Source: Oceanospirillum sp964342385
Lineage (GTDB): Bacteria > Pseudomonadota > Gammaproteobacteria > Pseudomonadales > Halomonadaceae
Direction: 5' to 3'
Assembly: GCA_964342385.1 (NCBI GenBank)
Contig: CAYFGP010000012.1
Span: forward strand, 15,451 to 79,450
Length of the DNA: 64,000 nt
Shown: positions 51,729 through 59,461 of the stretch, one piece after another
How positions within the stretch are numbered: the first letter of the stretch is position 1
Layout of the letters: each line of letters begins with the position of its first letter
Program-made: the position numbers and the translations under genes
Notes under the pieces: generated by a model
The model's database searches: none
The model's input: only the letters and a program-made list of their open reading frames with translations
Told to the model about the DNA's origin: nothing

Positions 51729-54700
51729 ATGGCAACTGTTTCTGAACAGATTCAGGAAATTTACATTGGTCTGCTGGGCCGCGCAGCAGATAAAGCAGGT
51801 CTGGACTACTGGACTGCTGAAATCGAAGCGGGCAACCTGACAGTTGAGCAACTGCGTGCGAACATCGTAGCAGAGCAAGCTGAATACGCTGCGGACCTGG
51901 GTTCTATGACCCGCGTTCAAACTGTTGCAGAACTGTACGATCGTCTGTTCGATCGTGAAGCAAGCGCTGACGAACTGGAATACTGGGCAAACGGTGACGG
52001 CGCTGCTGTAAACGTTGATCAGCTGGTACTGGCTCTGTCCAATGGCGCTGCTGCTGCTGACCGTCTGGCTCTGGATAACAAAGCTGACGCAGCTTCTTAC
52101 TACACTGAGCAAGCGGGTAGCAAGTACTCTGCAACTGATGCACAAGCTGCAGTTGCTAGCGTTAAAGACAACGCTTCTGTAGACGCTTCTAAAGCAGCTA
52201 CTGACGCAGCTGTTGCAGTAGACAACATGCGTGTTGAGTTCAACACGGGTTCTACTGACGGTCTGATGTTCGATGGCGCTGGTAACATGACTTACCTGCC
52301 AACTGACGGCGAAGGCCGCATCAACATCGGTCTGACTGAGTGGAACAGCGGTCCTACCACTACTACTGACGACTACACCTTCGTGCTGAAAAACCAGCTG
52401 GGTGAAGGCGAAGAGTACGGCGCGACTTTCCTGACTCCAGTAATCACTGGTACTGGTGGTCAAGCAGGTGGTTCTGTTCTGGATCTGCGTTTTGCTGATC
52501 GTCTGGCTGACGCTGACGACATCGCTAACACTCTGAACAACATCCAAGTTAACTCTATGGAGTTTGCTCTGGACGGTGTTGTTTACACTCTGCAATCTGA
52601 AGCTCTGTCTGCTGCTCGTGACTACGACGCTCTGTTCACAGCTATCAGCGACGCTGTAGAAGCTCTGAAAGCAACTAACCCGGCTCTGGAAGTTGTTTCT
52701 GTAACTCAAGGCGGCACTTTCAGCACTGACCAGTATGACGAGAACGACGTTCGCACTGGTGACCAGGTAGTTGGTCAATCTATCCTGCTGAGCGCTACTG
52801 TTGGTGATCTGGATCGTGACCTGTTCAGTGCAGACGTAACTTCTGCTGACGTTGGTGGTGTTGACTCCTACGCTCGTGCGTTCGATCAGGACACTGCGGG
52901 TACTGACGATATCATCCAGACTAACATCGAGCTGGACACTGTAGGTTACGGTTCTCAGGGTGCTTACCTGAACATCGCTGGTGAGTCTAACTCTAACAAG
53001 GGTATCCACCAGTTTGACGTTGTTGCTGAAAATGGCGTATGGCTGTCTGGCCTGAAGTCTCGTGACACGTCTAACAACGGTGCTAACGACTTCAACGCTT
53101 CTGGCGGTTCTGACTTCCTGCGTACTATCAACCTGGACGGTAGCGGCTACTTCCGCATCGGTCAGCAAAATGGTGACGACGTAGTTGCATTCGGCAACAC
53201 TAACCTGGAAGACGTTCAAGACTTCAATGGCGCGAACTTCGACGGCGAAATCAACCTGGACGCAGTTATCACTAACGAAGTGATCTCTCGTGATCTGGAT
53301 CTGGTTGACACTGCTGGTCCTTCTGACGACAACGTTACTTTCTCTTACACCACTGCAGCTAGCGATGACCAAATCGTTCTGACTGTAGCTGAAGACGTAG
53401 CTGCTCACGAAGACTTCGTACTGGAAGTAACAACTGGCGCAGGTAACGACGTTGTTGAACTGAACCTGGCTGACGTTTCTGCTAACCAGCTGGAAAACCA
53501 ACAAGACCTGAACAACATCACAGTAACCACTGGTTCTGGCAACGATGTTGTTAAGACTTGGGGTGAAGGCAACGTTAACATCCTGACTGGTTCTGGCGAT
53601 GACGTTATCTACACTGACAACGAAGGTCTGATGACTGAAGCTGCTCAGTGGGTTGTTCACGCTGAAAACACTCAAGCAAGCGATCTGGACGGCTTCGCAC
53701 TGGGTTCCAGCCTGCTGTACCGTTCTACTGTAACTGTAACTCTGGCTGGTGCTCAGGTTGCAGGTGCAAGCGGTGTGACTGGTACTCGTGACGTAAACGA
53801 AGATGCAGATGCGTACGACAACGGCTTCGAAGCGACTGCTACCGTTCAAGCTGAAAACTACATGGGTGACCAGCGTCACGTTAACCAAGCAATTAAAGAC
53901 GCAATCCAGAACGATTCTGTACTGAGCAACCTGCTGTCTGTTGCTGATGGTCCGGACAACACTCTGGTAATCACCTCTAAGATCGACGGTCAGTTCGACG
54001 TTGACGATCTGGAAATCACTGTAGGTTCTGTAGACTACACGTCTCTGAGCACTGCTGAGCAAGGTGCACTGCAAGAGCTGCTGGGTACTGACTCTAACAA
54101 CCCTGCAACTGACGCAACTGTAACTGCAGCTCTGACTGCAGCAGCAACTGCGGCAACTACTGCAGCTGATCCAGCGCTGACTACTACTGATCTGGGTGTT
54201 GACATCGATGGCGCTGCTAGCGGTTCTGACAGCGACAACGTAATCACTGCTGGTTCTGGCGACGACGTAATCGTTCTGGGCACTGGTGCGACTAGCACTG
54301 AAGTAGTGGTATACGACGAGCTGGGTAGCGGTACTGATACTATCGTTAACTTCTCTGATACTGGCACTAGCGCAGATATCCTGGACTTCAGCGCATTCCT
54401 GGACGGTGTAACTAGCACTTCCGGTAGTACTGCGTCTCAAGCAGCGATCGGTATCACTGCAGCAGGTACTGGTGTTGTAGCTAACGGTGTAACTGTACTG
54501 ACTGGCTTCACTGCAGTTGACAACCAAACTTGGGCGAACATGACTCACTCTGATCTGGTGAGCGCTCTGAGCAACAACGCTACAAGCTACGGTAACCTGG
54601 ACAACGCTGACGTAACTGTACAAGGTACTGTAACTGACCTGGTTGGCACTACTCGTGATCACGTAATCATGGTAGAAAACAACGCTAACGACGGTGAGTA

Positions 54701-55520
54701 CAAAGTATTTGAAGTACACACTGAAGAAACTGCTGACGGCGTAGTATTCAGCTCTACTGGTGGCCTGATCGCGACTATCGATTTCGGTGACAGCCTGATC
54801 CTGACTGACGCAGCTGTAGCTGGCGCAGCGGGCCGTGCAACTGGTAGTGGTTCTACTGGTGTTATTGTAGATCCAGATGCTCCTACTTATGCTCTGGCTG
54901 CTGGCGCAGCTTCTGCAGACGAAGGTTCTACTGCAACGTTTACTCTGACTACTACTAACGTAGCAGAAGGTACTGCAGTAGCTTACACCCTGACTGGTGT
55001 AGATGCAGCTGACGTTGATGCTCTGACTGGTACTGCGACTGTAGGTGCTGACGGCACTGCAACTATCTCTGTTGCTGTAACTGCTGATCTGGCTACAGAA
55101 GGCGAAGAAACTCTGACTGTTACTCTGGACGGTATGACTACTTCTGCTTCTACTACTATCAACGATACTTCTGTTGAAGGTAGCATGAACGTAGTAACTC
55201 CAGATGCAACTAACACTGCAACTGCAACTGATGCTGCTGATGCTGTAACTTTCGCTGATCTGACTACTGGCAACTTCAACGTTGTTAGCTTTAACACTAC
55301 TGATGACAAGCTGGTTCTGACTGGTCTGACTGGTGCTGACGGTACTACTCTGGCTGACCTGAATGGTGACGTTATCGGTACTGGTACTATCGGCGTACAG
55401 GTTAACGAAATCACTGGTTCTACTTTCGTGAACCTGGGTCAAGATGCAGACGGTAACGTTATCAGCATTGATCTGGCTGGTGTAACTGACGCATCTCTGG
55501 TTAATGTTGAACTGGCTTAA
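51729..55520 (+). CDS. DUF4214 surface (S-layer-like) protein with RTX-like motifs and Calx-beta-like module
   Basis: 1263 residues, no signal peptide. N-terminal DUF4214 repeats (IQEIYIGLLGRAADKAGLDYWTAEIEAG, AELYDRLFDREASADELEYWANG) cover ~1-125. Middle parts are beta-rich with Asp/Gly motifs (TGAGNDVVELNL, TGSGDDVIYTD, AGSGDDVIVLGTG). A Calx-beta-like module lies at ~1050-1150 (SADEGSTATFTLTTTNVAEGTAVAY...EGEETLTVTLDG). Composition is Ala/Thr/Asp/Val-rich with few Lys and no Cys seen. Codon use is extremely restricted (CTG, GCT, AAC, GAC), a mark of very high expression. GGAG lies eight bases before ATG 51729; an upstream ATG adds 15 residues. Probably exported by a type I system (not in the window) to form a surface layer. 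Confidence 0.8.
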   Translation: MATVSEQIQEIYIGLLGRAADKAGLDYWTAEIEAGNLTVEQLRANIVAEQAEYAADLGSMTRVQTVAELYDRLFDREASADELEYWANGDGAAVNVDQLVLALSNGAAAADRLALDNKADAASYYTEQAGSKYSATDAQAAVASVKDNASVDASKAATDAAVAVDNMRVEFNTGSTDGLMFDGAGNMTYLPTDGEGRINIGLTEWNSGPTTTTDDYTFVLKNQLGEGEEYGATFLTPVITGTGGQAGGSVLDLRFADRLADADDIANTLNNIQVNSMEFALDGVVYTLQSEALSAARDYDALFTAISDAVEALKATNPALEVVSVTQGGTFSTDQYDENDVRTGDQVVGQSILLSATVGDLDRDLFSADVTSADVGGVDSYARAFDQDTAGTDDIIQTNIELDTVGYGSQGAYLNIAGESNSNKGIHQFDVVAENGVWLSGLKSRDTSNNGANDFNASGGSDFLRTINLDGSGYFRIGQQNGDDVVAFGNTNLEDVQDFNGANFDGEINLDAVITNEVISRDLDLVDTAGPSDDNVTFSYTTAASDDQIVLTVAEDVAAHEDFVLEVTTGAGNDVVELNLADVSANQLENQQDLNNITVTTGSGNDVVKTWGEGNVNILTGSGDDVIYTDNEGLMTEAAQWVVHAENTQASDLDGFALGSSLLYRSTVTVTLAGAQVAGASGVTGTRDVNEDADAYDNGFEATATVQAENYMGDQRHVNQAIKDAIQNDSVLSNLLSVADGPDNTLVITSKIDGQFDVDDLEITVGSVDYTSLSTAEQGALQELLGTDSNNPATDATVTAALTAAATAATTAADPALTTTDLGVDIDGAASGSDSDNVITAGSGDDVIVLGTGATSTEVVVYDELGSGTDTIVNFSDTGTSADILDFSAFLDGVTSTSGSTASQAAIGITAAGTGVVANGVTVLTGFTAVDNQTWANMTHSDLVSALSNNATSYGNLDNADVTVQGTVTDLVGTTRDHVIMVENNANDGEYKVFEVHTEETADGVVFSSTGGLIATIDFGDSLILTDAAVAGAAGRATGSGSTGVIVDPDAPTYALAAGAASADEGSTATFTLTTTNVAEGTAVAYTLTGVDAADVDALTGTATVGADGTATISVAVTADLATEGEETLTVTLDGMTTSASTTINDTSVEGSMNVVTPDATNTATATDAADAVTFADLTTGNFNVVSFNTTDDKLVLTGLTGADGTTLADLNGDVIGTGTIGVQVNEITGSTFVNLGQDADGNVISIDLAGVTDASLVNVELA

Positions 55521-55544
55521 TCTTAGCTAGAATCAACTTAAAGG

Positions 55545-55566
55545 GGCACCTTATTGATAAGGTGCC
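55545..55566 (+). promoter_or_regulatory. Intercistronic hairpin between the two large surface-protein genes
   Basis: GGCACCTT (55545-55552) pairs with AAGGTGCC (55559-55566) around ATTGAT, extendable inward. No T-run follows, so it may shield the 3' end of the first message or attenuate read-through into the second gene. Confidence 0.6.
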
Positions 55567-55651
55567 TCTACGAATGCTATGTTTGCAGAGAATGGCGTGA
55601 AACGGAAAGCTGCTTTGCGAACGAAGGTTAAAAATTTTTGAGGAATAAAGA

Positions 55652-58567
55652 ATGTCTGACGATTCTATTATTGTACAGCGTGGCGTAACAGGTGCGGGTG
55701 CAGGCGACGATACTTACATCCTGTCTGCTAGTCAGGTTGACGCTAACGCAGAAATTACCATTTCTGATACAGAAGGCACTAACACGATCCAACTGATCGG
55801 TGGTCTGGTAATCTCTAGCTCTATCGTAGCGGGTGATACTGCTCAGCTGACTCTGAGCAACGGTGCGGTAATCAACGTTCTGGGCGCAAGCTCCATGAGC
55901 TACGTAGTAGGCGGTGATCCTCTGTCTGGTACTGCTGGTGTAACTAAAGACTACACTACTTTCACTACAGACGTACTGGGTACAACTGTACCAACTGAAG
56001 GTACTTCAACTGGTGGTGAGTCTACTGTTAACTCTGACGGTACAAGCACTCCAACTCTGAACCCTACTTACACTCTGACAGCTGGTGCAGCTGCTGTTGA
56101 TGAAGGTTCTACTGCAACTTTCACTCTGGCAACCACTGACGTTGCTGAAGGTACTTCTGTTGCTTACACTATCTCTGGTGTTGCTGCAGCTGACCTGACC
56201 AGTGGTTCTCTGACTGGTACAGCTACTGTTGACGCTTCTGGTAATGCAACTATCTCTGTTGCTCTGGTTGCAGACGTAACAACTGAAGGTGCAGAAACTC
56301 TGACTGTAACTATCGACGGTCAAACTGCTTCTGCTTCTACTACTGTTAACGACACTTCCCTGACTCCAGGTGTAGGTAGCTCTCTGTCTCTGACTGCTGC
56401 AGTAGATAACCTGGTAGGTACTTCTGACAACGATACCTTCATTGCTAACCTAGCTCTGGACGGTAGCGGTGTTGCTAACGTTGAAACTCTGGGTTCTTTC
56501 GACACTATCGATGGTGGTGCTGGTAACGATACTCTGGTTGACTACCTGTTAGGTGCAACTACTACAATTACTACTGGTAACATTACTAACGTTGAAACTT
56601 ACACTGTTTACGCTGATGGTGCGGTTACATCTAACGTACAGAATGTTTCTGGTCTGACTACTCTGAACGTAGCTCAGTCTGCCGGTGCTCTGAATATCGA
56701 TACTAAGTCCAACGTTACGACTGTAACTACTAAAGGCGACAGTGATACCGACGCCATTGCAATTGATGATAACGGTTCAGCTGCGACTACAGCTGATACT
56801 CTGGCAAGTGTTACTATTGAAGATAACACTGGTGCTGTTACTGTTACTTCTGATGCACTGACTAACCTGAAACTGGATAACACCGCTACTGGTGCTGTGG
56901 CTGTAGCTGCTGCTGCAGGTACTCGTACACTGACTCTGGAGCTGGATAAAGTTGGTACTCAGACCATTACTGATGCAGAAGCCACTACTCTGGTTGTAAA
57001 TGCAACAGGTAATGCAACGACTGCTGCTACTCTGACGACTGCTAAAGCAACTACAGTAACTCTGAATGCTGACGAGAAACTGGGTATTGCTGATCTGAAC
57101 ATCGCAGCCGCGACAACTCTGACTGCGACTGGTGATTCTGTAATCACTGTTGCTGCAGGTTCTACTCTGACTGCTCTGACAACTGTTGATGCTTCTGCAG
57201 CAACAGGTGGTCTGGACATGGATGCATTTGGTCTGGGTAATGGTGTGACCTTTACTGGTGGTGCAGGTACTGATGCTGTTCAGCTGGCTGCTAACACTAA
57301 AGATCACAACATGGGTGCTGGTGACGATACTGTTGAACTGTCTGCTGCAGCTCTGGGTACTGGTGGTTCTGTTGATGCTGGTGCAGGTACAGATACACTG
57401 GTTATGACAGTCGCTAATGCTGTTACTGCTTCTGCAACAACTGGTTCTACAGCGTTCGAAACGACTATCTCTAACTTTGAGAAGCTGAAGGTCGGTGCTA
57501 CTGCTGGTACTGGTACTATCAACATGGCTGGTCTGGATGACATCAACTACGTTGTAGCAAGTGGTGTTATTGGTCACGCAGTTTCTCTGACTAACGTTGT
57601 AACTGGCGGTACTCTGGAAGTTCAAGCGGTTAACACTGCAGCTACTACTATTGAAGTATCTGGTGCAGCAACTAACACTGCTGATGTATTTAACATCGCT
57701 CTGAACCAGACTCCTACTGCTGCTCTGGTTCAAGGTAACACTGTAACAGTTGCTAACGTTGAAACTATTAACATCAATGGTGCGGACTCCGGTAACGCTA
57801 CCACTGGTGCTGATATTGCCGCTGTTGTCAATACGCTGACTCTGACTGCTGCAAATGCGACTACTGTTGTAGTAACGGGTAACAATGGTCTGGACGTAAC
57901 AGCAACAGGTAGTACTGCAATCACTAACTTCGATGCAAGTGCGATCGCTGCAGACAGCACGCTGGATACTGCTACTAACCTGGCGGTAACTTATGCGTCT
58001 CTGAACACTACTTCTAGTGCGACTACAACCATCTCTGGTGGTGCAGGTGACGATACCCTGACTGGTAACGCTGCTAAAGATACTATCTCTGGTGGTGCAG
58101 GTGCGGATACCATTGACGGTGGTACTGGTAACGATACCCTGTCTGGTGGTGACGGTAACGATAGCCTGACTGGTGGTGCGGGTGCAGATAGCCTGACTGG
58201 TGGTGCGGGTAACGATACCTTTATCCTGGCAGCAACTGCTAACGGTACTACTTACGACAGCATCAAAGATTTGGCTGCTGGCGATATCATCCAGCTGGTT
58301 GATCAAGGTACTGAAACCTTCACAACTACTGCTGTTACTTCTGGCTCTAACGCGGTATTCCAGGATCTGCTGGATGCTGCTGCTGCAGGCGACGGCTCTA
58401 CTAATGGTGCTGTTTCTTGGTTCCAGTTCAACAGCAACACTTATATCGTTCAGGATTTGGCAGCAGCCAACACCTTCCAGAACGGTACTGACCTGGTAGT
58501 AGAGATCACTGGTACAGTAGATCTGTCTACTCTGTCTCAAGCTGGCAACGTATTTACTGTTGTTTAA
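55652..58567 (+). CDS. RTX surface protein with Calx-beta-like module
   Basis: 971 residues, no signal peptide. The N-terminal ~100 residues hold beta motifs (GAGDDTYILSASQVDANAEITI). A Calx-beta-like module at ~140-240 (VDEGSTATFTLATTDVAEGTSVAYTISG...EGAETLTVTIDG) closely matches the one in the upstream protein. A long Thr/Ala/Val beta-helix-like region follows. Near the C-terminus is an RTX block (GGAGDDTLTG, GGAGADTIDGGTGNDTLSGGDGNDSL) expected to bind Ca2+. The end, TLSQAGNVFTVV, is the hydrophobic style of type I secretion signals. Codon use is as restricted as in the preceding gene. GAGGA precedes the ATG. It could be a second S-layer component or an adhesin. Confidence 0.8.
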   Translation: MSDDSIIVQRGVTGAGAGDDTYILSASQVDANAEITISDTEGTNTIQLIGGLVISSSIVAGDTAQLTLSNGAVINVLGASSMSYVVGGDPLSGTAGVTKDYTTFTTDVLGTTVPTEGTSTGGESTVNSDGTSTPTLNPTYTLTAGAAAVDEGSTATFTLATTDVAEGTSVAYTISGVAAADLTSGSLTGTATVDASGNATISVALVADVTTEGAETLTVTIDGQTASASTTVNDTSLTPGVGSSLSLTAAVDNLVGTSDNDTFIANLALDGSGVANVETLGSFDTIDGGAGNDTLVDYLLGATTTITTGNITNVETYTVYADGAVTSNVQNVSGLTTLNVAQSAGALNIDTKSNVTTVTTKGDSDTDAIAIDDNGSAATTADTLASVTIEDNTGAVTVTSDALTNLKLDNTATGAVAVAAAAGTRTLTLELDKVGTQTITDAEATTLVVNATGNATTAATLTTAKATTVTLNADEKLGIADLNIAAATTLTATGDSVITVAAGSTLTALTTVDASAATGGLDMDAFGLGNGVTFTGGAGTDAVQLAANTKDHNMGAGDDTVELSAAALGTGGSVDAGAGTDTLVMTVANAVTASATTGSTAFETTISNFEKLKVGATAGTGTINMAGLDDINYVVASGVIGHAVSLTNVVTGGTLEVQAVNTAATTIEVSGAATNTADVFNIALNQTPTAALVQGNTVTVANVETININGADSGNATTGADIAAVVNTLTLTAANATTVVVTGNNGLDVTATGSTAITNFDASAIAADSTLDTATNLAVTYASLNTTSSATTTISGGAGDDTLTGNAAKDTISGGAGADTIDGGTGNDTLSGGDGNDSLTGGAGADSLTGGAGNDTFILAATANGTTYDSIKDLAAGDIIQLVDQGTETFTTTAVTSGSNAVFQDLLDAAAAGDGSTNGAVSWFQFNSNTYIVQDLAAANTFQNGTDLVVEITGTVDLSTLSQAGNVFTVV

Positions 58568-58624
58568 GCTGATAACGCAAACTTGTTGTTAGTTCTGTAA
58601 CAACAACGTAGGCTGTTATAAGAG

Positions 58625-58654
58625 CCCTGTCAGTTTTAACTGGCAGGGTTTTTT
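58625..58654 (+). terminator. Intrinsic terminator after the RTX surface-protein gene
   Basis: CCCTGTCAG (58625-58633) and CTGGCAGGG (58640-58648) with a TTTTAA loop and one G-U pair, followed by TTTTTT. A strong, simple terminator about 60 bp past the stop codon. Confidence 0.9.
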
Positions 58655-58685
58655 ATTGTAGAAGGGCATAGGTATAATCGCTTGT

Positions 58686-58773
58686 TAAGCACTCACACAA
58701 AAGTACCTCTCTAGTCGTTGACTTCATTTTTAACAACTGGCCGAAAAACATCGAATGTAATAGCCACATTTCT
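58686..58773 (+). repeat. Dispersed ~90-bp repeat, copy 2
   Basis: Shares TAAGCACTCACACA, CTCTCTAGTCGTTGACTTCA, TGGCCGAAAAACATCGAA with copies 1 (10898) and 3 (59231). Most similar to copy 3 in the TGACTTCATT block and to copy 1 in the GGCC-AAAAA-ATCGAA block. Confidence 0.5.
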
Positions 58774-59230
58774 TTAATCATAAGACCGCAGCTAAGGTTT
58801 CTTTCATCTACAGTTGTTTGCTTGTTAGGCTTAGCTGGCTTAAAGCAATTCACTGGTTATCTACTGAGCTGGCCTGTATCAGTCCGTTGGCTGCAATCCT
58901 TATTTTAGTACCTTTGTAGCGAAACCTTCTTTTAGCATGAGTTCCTCATTAAGCATTTATCCAGCATTTACTGACGGCAGTGGAGTAGAGGGGAGTGTTG
59001 TAAGGCTTTGATTCCGGCAGGTCACAGGGTAGTTTCCCAAAAAAAGCATTGCTAAGAGGTTGCCAAAACGAACGGCATAACCTCTATCTGTTACTGAAAT
59101 AGTTAAGAATGTGTTTTTATGGCAGCTTGTTGGGATCGGTGGTGTACAGATGATCGAGATAAGATAGGTTGAAGCGCTGTAATGGATAGCACCAGTCCAG
59201 ACGAGTGATGGATTTGATCAAGACGTTAGA

Positions 59231-59322
59231 TAAGCACTCACGCGGCTATTTCTCTTTGGCCGATGACTTCATTCTTCAGCTGTTTACTGGAAAGCCGGAA
59301 CACTTTTTTGTAAGTGTATATC
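59231..59322 (+). repeat. Dispersed ~90-bp repeat, copy 3
   Basis: Starts TAAGCACTCACGCGG, then TTTCTCTTTGGCCGATGACT, CATTCTTCAGC, GCCGGAACAC and TTTTGTAAGTGTATATC. The TTTCTCTTT and TTCAG blocks and the final TGTAAGTGTATATC correspond to copy 1. Confidence 0.5.
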
Positions 59323-59408
59323 TGGTCTTAAGTGATACGAAATAGCATCCTTTATTGGTAAGAAGCAAGTGATGGACTGGAAGGTAAATTTATTCGTAAG
59401 CCTGAATC

Positions 59409-59441
59409 GGGCTTTCTAACTATAACAGAGATAGAAAGCCC
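59409..59441 (-). terminator. Inverted repeat past the third RTX gene
   Basis: GGGCTTTCTA (59409-59418) and TAGAAAGCCC (59432-59441), perfect 10-bp arms, located 20 bp after the minus-strand stop. There is no clear T-run on the minus strand. Confidence 0.5.
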
Positions 59442-59461
59442 ATTATTACAGTGTTGTGATA

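Larger units (their letters stand above)
58655..59461. other. Gene-poor region with two dispersed-repeat copies
   Basis: About 800 bp with no supported gene. It carries copies 2 and 3 of the dispersed repeat (58686 and 59231) and, near 59409-59441, a 10-bp inverted repeat GGGCTTTCTA/TAGAAAGCCC just past the stop codon of the minus-strand RTX gene. Codon-like structure is weak on both strands. It may be decayed mobile DNA. Confidence 0.45.

Noticed and set aside
51702..55442. A 1246-codon open frame on the minus strand opposite the DUF4214 surface-protein gene
   Set aside because: It arises because the sense gene avoids codons whose complements are stops (TTA, CTA, TCA). The translation is Ser/Val/Cys-rich without any domain, and it has no ribosome site of its own.
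56777..58540. A 587-codon minus-strand frame opposite the second RTX gene
   Set aside because: Same codon-bias artefact; low-complexity Ser/Cys/Thr translation.
58653..58853. A 66-codon minus-strand ORF covering dispersed-repeat copy 2
   Set aside because: The frame is not kept in copies 1 and 3, which contain stops in the corresponding register.
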